Assembly (NCBI GenBank): GCA_021234155.1
Contig: JAJEKV010000041.1
Span: 1,924,447 to 1,988,446, forward strand
Length of the DNA: 64,000 bases
DNA from: Isoetes taiwanensis
Lineage: Eukaryota; Streptophyta; Lycopodiopsida; Isoetales; Isoetaceae
Direction of reading: 5' to 3'
The position numbers and the translations under genes are program-made. Below the pieces are notes generated by a model that searched no databases, was not told where the DNA came from, and saw nothing but the letters and a program-made list of their open reading frames with translations. This document shows positions 11,852 through 23,641 of the stretch, piece after piece (positions within the stretch are counted from its first letter, which is position 1; every line of letters begins with the position of its first letter).

Positions 11852-11950
11852 TCCTGACAGTAATACGCTTGTTGCTCTCTTTTTGTTTGGGTCTCATAGG
11901 CCAATTAGTCTCCGTGGACGATAAAAAATCTATTCTATTCTATTCTATTG
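11852..11950 (+). repeat. LINE 3' UTR end with GTGGACGATAAAA box and (TCTAT)n tail
   Basis: The 3' UTR ends with GGCCAATTAGTCTCCG, then GTGGACGATAAAA, then a pentanucleotide tail of TCTAT units at 11929-11950. The same end box, with different tails, occurs at 31023-31060 (inverted) and in an intron at 33027-33076, so this is the 3' terminus of the family. Confidence 0.75.
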
Positions 11951-13028
11951 TTTCTTTTTTTGTTTACACACGTCATTCTTCATCTTATCATGATTGTTTT
12001 TATTAATGCTTCTTGTGTGTTATTGTTATAATTGCTTTCATATCTTTATTTCTATTCTATTCTCTTCTTGCCCCAAGGAGCAAGGAAAAATTTATTTAAC
12101 ACAAACCCTTACATTAAATCACACCTCTAATAATTGAAATTAAATCATCGTTTTGGTGATTTGTTTGTTCATGTGTACAACATCCTTTTCAAGCCTCGAA
12201 GGGTCTAACTCTTTTTCCTTTAATATATTTACAATAACAAACTATAATATGCAACTATGCTTTTCTTAAAATATTTATATATATAATGGGCTATGCATGG
12301 GTTAAAAAAAAAAAAATTGACCCCTTTGGGGCCTAAGGGTTGTTTTGTAGAAGATGCTCCATTGTAAGTAAAATGATGCAAAGAACTACTTAGTTAATGG
12401 ATCATGGAATATGAAACAACATTATTTTTTGTAGATAAGATAACGTAAAATAAAGATTTTATAAAAGAACATGGAATGCGATCATTCATACTATCTGTCA
12501 ATTATATTACGAAAAATAATGGATGTATAGAATCATATTAAGAATAATAATGAATGTATAGACTCATTGACATATGATCATGTGTTTGAAAAACGCCAAT
12601 ATTACAAAGCAAATCACACCACTAGTTGTGGCTTCTTATTCCCCTGTTAAATCACTAGAAACTCTTGAGACATTTGATATACAAAATAGTTGTGATGAAA
12701 TCACAAGGAAAGGAGACATCACTAAATTCAAAGAATGGGTGTTGCACCCACTATAATAGCGTGAAATAGTTATAGAGCTAACACAATAAGGATACAATTG
12801 ATGTTCATGAAAGAGCCGCGGAGACACATTTGTCCCATAACACCATAATAAAACAATGATATGACAACATTAGAACTCATGGAATTGAACCATGATTACA
12901 AACCATTGACCACATATCATTGCAAATTCAAGAGCCAGTAAATATGCCAAGAACCTCAAAATAAAGAGAAGTTGATTACCTTGAAGAAAAAGGAACATGA
13001 AAGATTGCACACGATTTTGCAAACAGTG
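11951..13028. other. AT-rich spacer without recognisable gene
   Basis: There are only short frames and no domain I recognise on either strand. An A-run near 12305-12316 and scattered AT-rich stretches suggest old repeat DNA. Its right edge is the left border of the large duplication. Confidence 0.6.
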
Positions 13029-13032
13029 AAAG

Positions 13033-13330
13033 GTAAGCCTCGCATATAAAAAGGACTATGCGGCCGCAAAAGAAAGTAAACATATGCCTTGCATGGTCTT
13101 AAGTAAAGAGGAGCTCAACATGCATGCATTGCATGTCTGTATATTATGCACGCACTGTGTGAAAAGACTTATTTGGCCGCAAGAAAAAAAAAAGGTAAGC
13201 ATGTGCCTTACAAGATGTTAGGTAAAAGAGGGGCTCAACATGCATGCACTGCATGGATGAATGGTATGCATGCACTGTGTGCATGCATTTTATGTATGTA
13301 ATGCGCACGTGCATGCAAAACCATAGGGTG
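13033..13330 (+). repeat. Degenerate tandem repeat rich in TGCATGCA (copy A; partner 36618-36870)
   Basis: Two diverged units follow each other. Each has a GGCCGCAAGAAA-like start, then GTAAACATATGCC or GTAAGCATGTGCC, then GGGCTCAACATGCATGCA. The period is roughly 120-140 bp. ATGCATGC palindromes recur to 13315. Function unknown. Confidence 0.6.
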
Positions 13331-13554
13331 GAATACAAACTAACTAGAAATACAACACGCACTCTAAAAATACTATTGGAATACCCTCACATAAATACAA
13401 CAACATGATCAGATGCAAACCTTAGCAAAATGGTCGTATTACATCATTGAACATGACATCTCACATATCAAGAAATTGAATCATTGAATTAAACCCCCCC
13501 AGACCCCCCAATTGTTTATGTTGATATTGATGCAGGGCATTCAACAACTCTCAG

Positions 13555-13975
13555 TGTCCGAAGCCGCTGTGTGCCACATCTCAACGTCTAGAGGGGGCAG
13601 AAAACATCTTTAATAAGCTATGGGACAAAACTGTTGTGTCATGGAATACAATGATCTCAGCTTATGCCGAGTATGAGGACGACCTTAGGGCTGTAGAATG
13701 CATTGAGAATATGAGTATGAAGGACGAATGCCAAATGTTGTGTCCGAAATGCACTAGTTGCTGGCTAAACTCATTATAGTAAAGTACATTTGGCGGTTGA
13801 ATGCTTTCAAAGAATGCAATGTGAAGGCATAAAACCTTAATCTTGTGACGTGGTTTTAGCCAGCATGGTAATGGACTTCTTGCCCTATTGAAAAAATGAT
13901 ACAAGAAGGCTTACAACCAGATGCTTTTTATTCTCAAGTGTCTTAAAAACCAAAATATGCTTATTTATGCCAAAA
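13555..13975 (+). pseudogene. Pentatricopeptide-repeat (PPR) protein relic, copy A
   Basis: PPR proteins bind organelle RNA in plants. The plus strand reads AENIFNKLWDKTVVSWNTMI followed by SAYAEYEDDLRAVECIE, the typical end of one PPR motif and start of the next. Then, across frameshifts, come LAVECFQRMQCEGIKP and LQPDAFLFSSVLK-like blocks, i.e. two more motifs. No start, no downstream domain and several stops: a short relic of a much longer gene. It may have been carried in by, or be adjacent to, the LINE that starts just downstream. Confidence 0.75.
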
Positions 13976-14039
13976 TAGACAAATATCAAAATCCAGGGTA
14001 AAGAGATCCATCATGTCAATCTGATCTTCCTGGAAAACC

Positions 14040-14467
14040 TTAAGAATCAGCTGCTATATTTTAGTGGTGATGAGTACTACAGAATCAAGATGGATATAGA
14101 AAGGAAAGAACTAAAGATTGCTGCTGGTTGGAAATTAAAATCAGGTCACTGAGCTTAAAGAGGATGAGAGAGCTAACTCCAAATACTTCTTTGTCAAAGC
14201 TAAAGGCAAAGCCAAAAGAAATCAGAGTCATGAGATAGTAATAAATGGCTCTAAAATTAGTGATGAAAATGAGCTTAGAATTGCGCCCATTAACAATTTC
14301 AAAAATATAATGGATACCTATGCTGATGCAGATTTTATGTCCAATGATAATTTCAATAACCTTGACAGCTTGGTCACTCCCGAGCAAAATCAAGCTCTAA
14401 CTTCTCTTTTTTATTTTGGCTGATCTTTAGCAGGTAGTTACAAGAATGAAGAATGGGAAATCCCCAG
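14040..14467 (+). pseudogene. L1-like LINE ORF2, upstream half (before the LTR-element insertion), copy A
   Basis: The frames read ERANSKYFFVKAKGKAKRNQ, INGSKISDENELR and NNFKNIMDTYADADF, then end in a K-N-x-K-S-P-like block at 14445-14470. This is the linker between endonuclease and RT of plant L1 ORF2. The sentence is cut at GACTG (14468-14472) by the LTR element and resumes at 20125 with GLDGLPTEFFKASFDIIGSY, the first conserved RT block. Copy-B partner: about 37590-37985. Confidence 0.75.
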
Positions 14468-14472
14468 GACTG
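14468..14472 (+). other. Target-site duplication GACTG, left
   Basis: GACTG directly precedes the 5' LTR and is repeated at 20125-20129 directly after the 3' LTR. This proves that 14473-20124 is one insertion. Confidence 0.9.
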
Positions 14473-14839
14473 TGTTACGAACATAGGTTAGGCCCTAAGT
14501 CATATGTTATATGCATATGTTGGTCCCTAGGTCATAGGACCATTAAACCTAAGGATTAGAAGGGACAAGTGGCATAAGGAGACTCCAAGAGTCCATATGC
14601 ATGCATGCAGACATGTGGCGGCATGCCACAAGACTAGGTACCCTATATAAGAGATCATGGATCTCAAGAAGAGGAGGCCATGAAGAATCGTTCTGGGAAC
14701 GATTAGAGAACTGCACGATGTTGCAGTATTGATCCAGGGGATCAACACAAGTTTGGTGTGGGGAGTCCAAGGGACTCGAGGAGTGGGGAATCCAGGGGGT
14801 TCATGGTAGCCAAACTTGGCCGTTCAATGGGTTGTAACA
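14473..14839 (+). repeat. 5' LTR of the LARD-like element, copy A
   Basis: Starts TGTTACGAACATAGG and ends GGGTTGTAACA. It therefore has TGTTAC/GTAACA terminal inverted repeats. A TATA-like ACCCTATATAAGAG at 14639-14652 marks a probable promoter. Confidence 0.9.
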
Positions 14840-14840
14840 T

Positions 14841-14852
14841 TGGTATCAGAGC
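14841..14852 (+). other. Primer-binding site for initiator Met tRNA
   Basis: TGGTATCAGAGC one base after the 5' LTR is complementary to the 3' end of plant initiator Met tRNA, the usual minus-strand primer. In copy B the site is damaged (TGGTAGCC at 38351). Confidence 0.9.
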
Positions 14853-17800
14853 CTAAGTTTGATTTCGGGTTCGAGGTGCAAGAACAGCTTAAGAGAGCGT
14901 AACTTGAGAGCAATTTGGAGCATCCACGGCGCAAACGTTTGGCCTTAGAATCGTTCTTCAGGCCCCGGGACCCGAGAAGCCAATATGAAATATTTTGTCG
15001 CGATCTACAGGCAAGCGGGGCTTGCTAAATCATGTTTGGGGCCTGGAAAACGGATTTTGCAAAACAGCTTTCGGTTTGAGTTGAAAAATTCTGGCGAAGG
15101 CGTTTGGGGCGAAATGCTTACCGCCAAATTTCGTGGTAATCCGAAAGTACCGAAGCAGCCCGGAGTGATCGATCTTGCTGGCACGGAATCACGACTTCGT
15201 GATTCCGAGATTTTCGGTCTGTGATTTTTTTGCTAAAGGGTAACCAGGACCCATTATCAGCCCATTAAAAAAAAATCAGGGATTTTGTTCCCCGTTATCA
15301 ACCATTAAAAATTAAAGGGAAGGTTTTAATGGGTTGTTACTTACCGTAGTTAATATTTACGATTTTAGCTAATGTTGGTACTAGTTGAACTAGTAATGAA
15401 CAAGGGCCAAGGGCACTTGTTGGTATTACCACCCATCGCATTCTTGCAAACCGGGTTTTCTTTGAAAGGAAAATAGGTTGTAACATTGGTATAGCACTCC
15501 AAGAGTGTTAGGTGGTTTCGATCATGAGGAGTCGGGGCTCGGTGAGTGGAACATAGACGAACCACATGGAGATGGGCCATACCCTGGAGCATGTGAATAT
15601 GCTTAATATAAGACCCCTAGAGCTTTGAGTTTTTAAAATTAGTTGATATCCAGAGGGTTCTTTTGAAGAGCGTCTTTACGTTCAAGGAACTAAGAGAAAT
15701 TATGTTTTAACAAAAAGCGTTATTGCCCTCCAAAGATCCCTTTCAATGAGTGCATCATAGGGTGTCATGATCTGGGATCATGCCCAGTTGACGCACACTA
15801 CTGGGTAGTGTGGCGTAAGAAGAAACTAGAAATGGAGAATGGAGTCCAATGTTCGAATGTTGTTGCCCGTGATAACCACTTGATCTGGGATCATTGGCTC
15901 GGTCTACTGGGTAGGGTGGTACGAGGTTGCATGTTCCTTTAACCAATCCTTGTAGGGAATTGGTGACGGATATATTACTATTGACTCAAGGGGTCACTAG
16001 TGCACGACCTACGGTTTGTGCTAGAAGTGCACAATATTTGGGAAATATTGTGGATACTAGTTCTTCATGAATGCTAGGACTTGGTTACTTGGAGGATTTG
16101 TGGTCCGTTAAGTGGACATCTTGGAAGCAGAGCTTTTATTAGAACACCGGAAGTCCTAACTAGTTCCTTGGAACATAGTAACACTTGGGAATAACAACAC
16201 TTGTGGTAAGTGTTGAGAATAAGGTCCTTGAATTCTAGGAAGGAATTTTGAAGGATTTAAAGGTTTTATGCCTTGTATGATATGCTTTCTTATAAGCACC
16301 AAGAAGGATCTTGGTTGCATAAAGGAAAGTGGCAATAAATTAACTTAGCTGGAAGTATTCCTTTGAAAAATTCCAAAGGAACATATACAATCTGCGATTG
16401 TTGGGTCAAGAAAATAACCTTCATAGATGAACATCTACACATGGAATCTATAGTTTAAAAGTACTATAGCTAGAGATGCTAGCTAACGCATCTAGAGAAT
16501 ACAAGTTGCAGTACTGATAAGGTTGAGAACTTATCAGGTAGAAACTATAAGATAGTATTTGCAAAGCAACTTGTTAGTCATTTTAAGGGGTTCTTCTGGG
16601 AAGAGCACTTAAAATAAATAAAGAAGCAAACGGATTCAACTAGGATCATATGGTTGCATGCAATAGATTATTGTAGCGTTTGTTAAACTGATTTCAGAGG
16701 GTGTCTTTGGAAAGATGCCAAGGATGAATCAAGCTACAATATGATTGATTGGACTGTCTAGTTCCATAAACTCTACCTATGCTCAAACTAAGATACTGAG
16801 ATTGGTTAGAAAATCTCAATATCTCTTGTTTGGAAACAAGAATGTTAGTAGAGTTATATTCCTACATCTATATGCAACTAGGAGTTGTGAATACATCTTA
16901 TTGCCCAGTATGTTCAAGCGGGGCTTGGGGTAAAACATATGGTCTAATATATAATTCGGGCTTGTATAGGTATTATGAGATGTATTTTATGCCTTATAGC
17001 CATAGATTGGCAAAGCAATGAATATGTGTTAGAACAAGTAGTCAAGGAAATTGACTTTATGGCACATAATTCAAACCAAATAATTGGATCCTATCTATGA
17101 ATTTCCCATTGATAAGAGTTATTCACTTTCAAAAAGAGGATCTGTAAAGAAGGGGCAAGTCAGATAAGAATAGTTTCACCCTTTAAGAGTGTCTTGAGGT
17201 TGAAAATTTTGCTGGCTTGGCTGCCAATGGTTGAAAGTGTATTCTGGGAAATCAAAGCCCCATAAGAATCTTGAATGAAGTTCAAGTATGAATTAGGGGT
17301 TAGTACAACGGGAAGCTTTTGACGAGGTCAAGAAGTCGTGGGTAATCGGTGGACCAATTAAAGTTGCAGTTGACTTAGGTAAGTCATGTGATGCAACCAT
17401 AAGGGCTATTGAGAAAAGTCGAGAATGACTTGGGTTAGCTCTAAGCCAAAGCATGAAAAGCAAAGCTAGGCACAACAAGAACCCCTAATGAGAGTTCTCG
17501 TATGGAAAACATGGTGGTATCATTTAGGAAGTGGTGGAAACCAAGGTCCATGTAATTCTATATGTTAGAGTTTGCAAGGCCAATTAGTCGTGTTAAACTG
17601 AGTTGCTTGATTTTTTTGCATGAACTCAGATAACATCAAACACATATGTGTATGAATAGATACTGATTGATGTATGGATGGAGCATAATGGTGCTTCACT
17701 TATGATGCAATGGTCCCTAGGAGATCGATGATGCCTATTGAAAAGATCATTTAGAGCTAAGTCTAGTGACTTATGTCAAGTGAGAGAGTAGTTCCGTGAT

Positions 17801-19492
17801 GAGGAATCTACTAGAATCATGATCTTTAAGAGTCAATATGGCATGAGCATCAAAGTACCCCACAAATTAAGCATGTAAGAGACCTAGAAGTGGTCTCTGC
17901 CAATGCGTTGGTTGGGCTTGCAAATCAATTTAGAATTGATGATGCATTACTTGGGGTGTTAAGCTATGGAAGCCAACAAAGTTAAGAAGTAAGGTAGTTA
18001 GACCCGTTGGCTCTATAGAAAGAGTGTGAGCATAGACTTAAAGGTCTTCTTGCTCAATCTTGCAAGGCAAGGTATTTGGGTTCTAGTGAGGCTTCACTAG
18101 GAACACCACCATACAGTAATTTAGGGAATAGTCAAAACTCTTATAAGCAAGGCTTAGAGAGTGGCCAAAACTCCTATTAGTATATCATCCAAGCTGAGTG
18201 ATAGATAAGTTCTATGTCAGGCTGTAAATTGGATGCATATGACTTTAAGAATTCACTTCCAAAAGCAAAGGATTGCTTGATTTTTTTGAAAGGGTGAGGA
18301 AAAGGATTTTCTAGCTTATTCTACCCTAAGGAAAAGGGGTCACAAACTGGAATGTGAATGTGGAACCCAAAATTGTTGAGGAAAGGGTTCGCCTAATAAA
18401 GATACGAAGGTTGTCAGACTTAGGAAGAATGTTTTCCTAGAGGAATGGCGTTATCTTTGGCAGGGCCGTGCATGCCATGGAGACCTAAAAGGGCGTAGTT
18501 CTGAACCATCACTACTTGTTATCAAAGTAGTATACATGAATATAAGGATTCTTGAGATGCTTGGCGGAAGAGAATCAACTATGGGAGTTGTGATAGAGAA
18601 TCCGATTAGCCATAATTGGTGTACTGGGTTTTATAGAGCAAGGTCTCTAGAAATGCAAGGATTAACCTGGGGTTAATGTTGCAAAAAATCTCTGATAAAT
18701 AATCAGAGTGTAAGTGGTACAATTATTAGAATCTTGTTTCTAATTAGATTTCTGGGGGAGTCTATGGTCATTACCACTGTATTGCTTATAAGAAGCAGGG
18801 TCTTTTGTAGCATAGTATTCTTAGATCTGGGATCAAGAATATTGAATTCACATAGATTAGTGAATTCACATGACTAGCATCGTGTACTTAGTTGTAACCG
18901 AGTGTCAACTAAGGGATAAAGTGGGCCTCTGTTCTAGTCCAAAAGTTGGTACATGCGCCATAAAGAACCCGGGGTTCTTGGCGTAAGAATAGACGAAGGT
19001 TCCAAATAGGTATTATAATACTAGTGGCAAGGTAAGAACCTTGAGACCATTAGTTATAGATGTCCCAATGTGTTGGACTCAGGAAGGGTCAATGAAGACA
19101 GCATATGAGTTGAGTTAGAACTTATGAATGGATTAGAAGTGTGCCCTATTCCGCATAAGTCAACTCAAGAAAGCAATATTGTCCAAAGATTGTGACAAGA
19201 CTCTAGCCCTTAGCTCTCGAGGTAACTCCCCGAGGCGATTCTAGACACTTTCGATTCTGAGGTCGCTAATAAGAGTATTGCGAGTACTAGATCTTGTGGC
19301 GCAGATCGGGCCACTTCCCAAGGCCACATGGGAAAGTGAAGTGTACATGCAGCCAAATCCTCATCTGACTCAAAATCCCTTGATAACACGGAAGGATTAG
19401 TGGAGTCAATATGAGGTCAGTTACCTAAAACTAAAGAATTAGAGACTTGCATCAAGGATGACAAGTAGGACGTCCGCTAAAGAATGAGCTTA

Positions 19493-19712
19493 TGAAACCA
19501 TGATCGCAGGGGTGATCCAGGAACGGGTTTTGGAAGGGACTAGAGGATGAAACCATGATCACTGTGGTGATCCGGTGGAACGGGTTTTCAAGGGACGAGA
19601 AGACAAAACCATGATCACGAGGTGATTTAGGGAAAGGGTTTCAAATGGACTAGATGGTGAAACCATGGTCACCGGGTGACCCAGGGAATGGGTTCCAAGA
19701 TACACATACTCC
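19493..19712 (+). repeat. Four degenerate tandem repeats of about 55 bp beside the polypurine tract
   Basis: Each unit starts GAAACCATGATC (or AAAACCATGATC, GAAACCATGGTC), continues with GGTGATCC or a variant, and ends with a GGGTTTT(C/G)AAGGGACTAGA-like block. They lie just upstream of the polypurine tract. Copy-B partner: 42841-43050. Function unknown. Confidence 0.75.
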
Positions 19713-19736
19713 CATGATCCTTGGGGACCAAGGATT

Positions 19737-19751
19737 TGAAGGGGGGAGGTA
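19737..19751 (+). other. Polypurine tract of the LARD-like element
   Basis: The purine run GAAGGGGGGAGGTA sits immediately before the 3' LTR start at 19752. It primes plus-strand DNA synthesis. Confidence 0.8.
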
Positions 19752-20124
19752 TGTTACGAACATAGGTTAGGCCCTAAGTCATATGTTATATGCATATGTT
19801 GGTCCCTAGGTCGTAGGACCATTAAACCTAAGGATTAGAGGTTTAAGGGACAAGTGGCATAAGGAGACTCCAAGAGTCCATATGCATGCATGCAGACATG
19901 TGGCGGCATGCCACAAGAGTAGGTACCCTATATAAGAGATCATGGATCTCAAGAAGAGGAGGCCATGAAGAATCGTTCTGGGAACGATTAGAGAACTGCA
20001 CGATGTTGCAGTATTGATCCAGGGGATCAATACAAGTTTGGTGTGGGGAGTCCAAGGGACTCGAGGAGTGGGGAATCCAGGGGGTTCATGGTAGCCAAAC
20101 TTGGCCGTTCAATGGGTTGTAACA
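19752..20124 (+). repeat. 3' LTR of the LARD-like element, copy A
   Basis: A 373-bp copy of 14473-14839. It differs by a few single bases and an extra short block containing GGTTTA near 19840-19846. It is followed by the second GACTG. Confidence 0.9.
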
Positions 20125-21400
20125 GACTGGATGGTCTGCCTACAGAGTTTTTCAAAGCAAGTTTCGACATCATTGGAAGCTATATTCTAAATATTGCTAA
20201 TGCGTTTCTTCTCAGGAAACAGTTGGATATGAGGACTAACATTAGCTTAATCACCCTTATCCCAAGTTTCTCGAATCGTTCTCCTTTTCTTCTTTCAGAC
20301 CTATCTCTCTTATTAATGTTTCGTACATAATGATAGAGGCAATCACTCAAAGGTTGAAGGATATCCTCAACAATATCATCGGTCTTGGCAAATCAGCCTA
20401 CCTCAATGGGAGAAACATCTTAGACAATGTTGCCACCGCTCCTTTAGGCCTCAGTTGTGTGAAATACTCTAGCTAAGCACTTCTGAAGTTGGATATCACT
20501 AAAGTTTTTGATACATTGAATTGAAATTTTTTGGAACTTTGTTGCAAAAAAATGGGTTTCAATCTCAACTTCATCAGGCTCTTCTTGGTCATTCTTCATA
20601 AATATTGAATGCAGTCCATTCTTCGAAATCAAAAGGGTATCAAGCAAGGCTGCCCTCGAGTTCCTCTTCTCTTCATCATAATCATAGAAACTCTCCATGA
20701 CAGATTCCAAAGAGCTAAAGTGGCTGGCAGCATCACAAGTTTGCATCTTCCTCCCAATGTCATGACTGCCCATGGACATTTTGCAGATGATACTTTTCTT
20801 CTCCTCTCTATGGACCTTGAATCCATTAACCAAGCCAAAGCTATTCTCATTGGCCATTGCTCATGCTGTAAAATCAATCCTGCCCAATTTCAAGCTTACT
20901 GTTCATAATCAGGACCTTGGAACTCAATCTACCTCTCTTCTTGGTTGTAACTTCAATCCTCCCGATTCCTACTCCATAATGCTTGGCATCCTATTTGCCA
21001 TCCGAGTCAATGCAATTGAGCTCTAGACTGGAACTGTTGAGAAGTTTTATCACAAAGTCGGCTCTTTAAAATCCAACTATCTTTCCAAGGCTGGCAGAGT
21101 TGTACTTGCTAACTCAGTCATTGTCTCTACTCATGCAATCTTTCTTTGTCCTGGCTCTAAAAACAGTTTACAAGAAACTTCAAGGCTTCCTTGGCAGATT
21201 TATTGTCTGTGGAAATAACAAAAGGTGCTGAACCTCAATTTCAATGGAAGAATGTTGCAAACCAAAACATATGAAGGGCTTGGGAATCATTAACATCGAG
21301 AAGCATGCAACTACCCTAGCAGCTAAATACTTCTTCAGAGCGATCACTAGAGACATCAAACACCCGGTTGTTCTCTTCAATCACTATATCAAGAATTAAC
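20125..21400 (+). pseudogene. L1-like LINE ORF2, RT and zf-RVT half, copy A
   Basis: Continues the LINE interrupted at 14468. Readable RT blocks are GLPTEFFKASFDIIGSYILN (20132), RPISLIN-like (about 20300), SAYLNGRNILDNVA (about 20395), KLDITKVFDTLNW-like (about 20487), KGIKQGCPRVPLLFIIIIET (about 20635), the active site FADDTFLLLS (about 20780), and the C-terminal KGLGIINIEKHATTLAAKYF (about 21270) of the zf-RVT region. Frameshifts and stops separate them. Joining both sides of the LTR element shows that the LINE was already present when the LTR element landed. Confidence 0.85.
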
Positions 21401-23369
21401 AAACAATTGCTATAATAATTGTTGTTTGTACCACTGGTACCCCGACTTCTCTCTTGAAAACCTGACATTAAAAACAATCCCTCCTCCCCCTCCCCCTCCC
21501 TCTCCCCACCCCCGATTATTTGAGAAAAATGAAGAATTGTTTGGAAGGGATCATGATACACCTACTTCAAATCGTTCAGTAGTAATGAATGCAAATCCCA
21601 GTTCCATGGCTTTACTTGAAGTTGATCAATCACGGATATCTATTGTCTTCCTAATGAATTGTCATATTTCGAACGGATTACATGAATTAATCACTTATCC
21701 CATTCCAATGAATGATTATGATTCTATACAGTTCGTATATCCATAATTTGCTGGCGAAGACACTCATTGACAAGGTAGGATCAAACCCCCCTCCTCCCCT
21801 TAAAAAAAAGAAAAGAAAAATCAAATCGAACTTGGACAATATCGATTAAAAAAGAAAATAGAAACTAATAATTAGGCAATTAGCACAAAGTTTGGACACC
21901 ATATTTTCCAAGCTTTCTAAGACAATAACATCCCATTATAGATATGCATTAAACCCTATCCTTTGCATGACATAAAAATGCAATAATAAGAATAGAATAA
22001 ATTCTTACTAAGAATGCAGGGAAAGCCAAGAGAAACAAAGACAAAGGCAAGAGAAACAATTTTGGATGTCATGGTTGAAAGCTATAAAAAGGGATCAAAT
22101 GACAAAATATATTGAGCATCATTGTTAAGACCTGCCATAGCCAACTATAAAGAAGCCAAAACCTCTAAAGAAACAATGCCTTGGCCTGGAAATATTCTAC
22201 ATGTTCTAACTTTCAAATTGGTCACCTAATTCCAATGAGTCGGTGAAATGCTCTAACTTGCCAATTGGTCACCTAGTTCCAATGAGTTGCTTCTGGACAT
22301 ATGCAACATGGAAGTTGGATCACCATTTCTCATTGATGGTTAATCTAATGGTACCATGTTGCATCCCCCTCTAAAGTTGGCATTCAACGTTCCAGAGAAA
22401 CAAATTTTATAGGTCATTACCCCGTTTTGTTCTTTCCTCCCGTTTTTGTCCTTCCCCTTCTGTTTTCTCCATCACCCTCTTAGAGCTCCCATAGATCTTC
22501 GTCTTGGAGCTCCAATCAATATATGTTAGCTCTCGCCTAGTATTTCTAGCTTGTGAAGAAGGGTGATTCCTCTGCACCATGTCAAGCTCAAGAAGATGAC
22601 CAATAAAAAAAAATTCAACAAAGAGGAGGGCCAAATGGCTCCTCAGCTTCCATGTTGTCAAATAATGGACAATGGGTCCCTTCCTCCTTTGGTTCGGAAG
22701 GGACCACAAAAAGGCCGAAGGGAGTCCCACGTTCTGGTCCCCAATACATAGGCAGTTCCGCCTTATAAAGGTCAGCCTTGTGGTCAAGGCTGACAATATG
22801 GGACAATTTATGGAAAACCTAGTAATTGAATATCATCAAGGGACACAATTTAATTTTTTTTTTCTTTTTTTTTTTTCGCGTGTTTGCACAAACATGCATT
22901 GAGACTTTGAAGCAATTTTAGAGAGTCCATCTTGCTGCCAGCTAGGGCTTTTGTCCACATAGATCACCGAAGCATCCGATATCATCTAGCGCTGTGAAAA
23001 CCTAATCGTTGCTGAAGCATTGCTTCACGTGAATTGGAGTAATTCAAATTAGGAACGGCATGTCAAACGATTTCGACAAGACGAGTCTTGGAGATGTTCG
23101 ATGCAGGCAAACCTTTATTTGGTAAATCGATTTTAATGATGAAACCCAGCTACGTATCTTGAGATTCCGACTTATTGGCATTAATTAAAAGATCCAAGTG
23201 TTTTAAAAGGAATCCAAAACGGACACAGATTTTGCCATGGTTTTTCGTGCAAGTCAGCATTCGAAAGTTTCCTCTGTTTAACAATTTCAATTCGTCCATC
23301 AACTTCCCTTTTCTTAACAATTCCTCCTTTCAATGGTTCATTTTCGTTTCTGTTGGTCCCTGGTAATCT
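21401..23369. other. Low-complexity spacer, copy A (partner 44701-46640)
   Basis: Holds a C-rich run (21480-21515), a stretch nearly identical between the copies (21516-21980), an imperfect direct repeat around 22205-22290 (two TTGGTCACCTAxTTCCAATG units), and a poly-T at 22851-22877. Frames up to 129 codons occur but show no known domain. In copy B they are disrupted or rephased. I do not call a gene here. Confidence 0.5.
21531..21746 (+). CDS. Short open frame of unknown function, identical in both copies (tentative)
   Basis: The last 69 codons of a frame (about MNANPSS through IPMNDYDSIQFVYP, stop at 21746) recur without change at 44855-45064, although flanking DNA differs between copies. 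I recognise no family. The composition is not repetitive and the reading looks protein-like. It could be a captured exon or an organelle-derived fragment. The identity may simply reflect lack of error-prone sites. Listed as a possibility only. Confidence 0.2.
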   Translation, partial: EELFGRDHDTPTSNRSVVMNANPSSMALLEVDQSRISIVFLMNCHISNGLHELITYPIPMNDYDSIQFVYP

Positions 23370-23610
23370 TTGCTTTTTAAAAATTTGCTTAACCAAAGGT
23401 CCCTTGTGTTCTCACCTTGGTCCTTCCTCCCTTCATTTATTCTTCCTTGGTCCATCATTTCTTTTTGTTCTTTCGTTTTTTTTTTTTTTTTTTTTTTAGT
23501 AGTTATTTTTTTTGCTTTTTAAAAATTTGCTTAACCAAAGGTCCCTTTGTGTTCTCACCTTGGTCCTTCCTCCCCTTCATTTATTCTTCCTTGGTCCATC
23601 ATTTCTTTTT

Positions 23611-23641
<31 letters not shown>

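Larger units (their letters stand above)
14473..20124 (+). mobile_element. Complete non-autonomous LTR retrotransposon (LARD-like), copy A
   Basis: A 5652-bp element with matching LTRs (367 and 373 bp), a TGGTATCAGAGC primer-binding site, a polypurine tract and a 5-bp target duplication. The 4.9-kb internal region has no frame longer than 80 codons and no gag, protease, RT or integrase block in any frame. It therefore fits the large retrotransposon derivative (LARD) pattern, mobilised by enzymes of another element. The two LTRs differ by only a few substitutions and one 6-bp indel, which argues for a fairly recent insertion. Alternatively it is an autonomous element decayed beyond recognition, which fits poorly with such similar LTRs. 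Confidence 0.85.

Noticed and set aside
22407-22796. 129-codon minus-strand open frame
   Set aside because: No recognisable domain, and the copy-B version is rephased and shorter; treated as non-coding.
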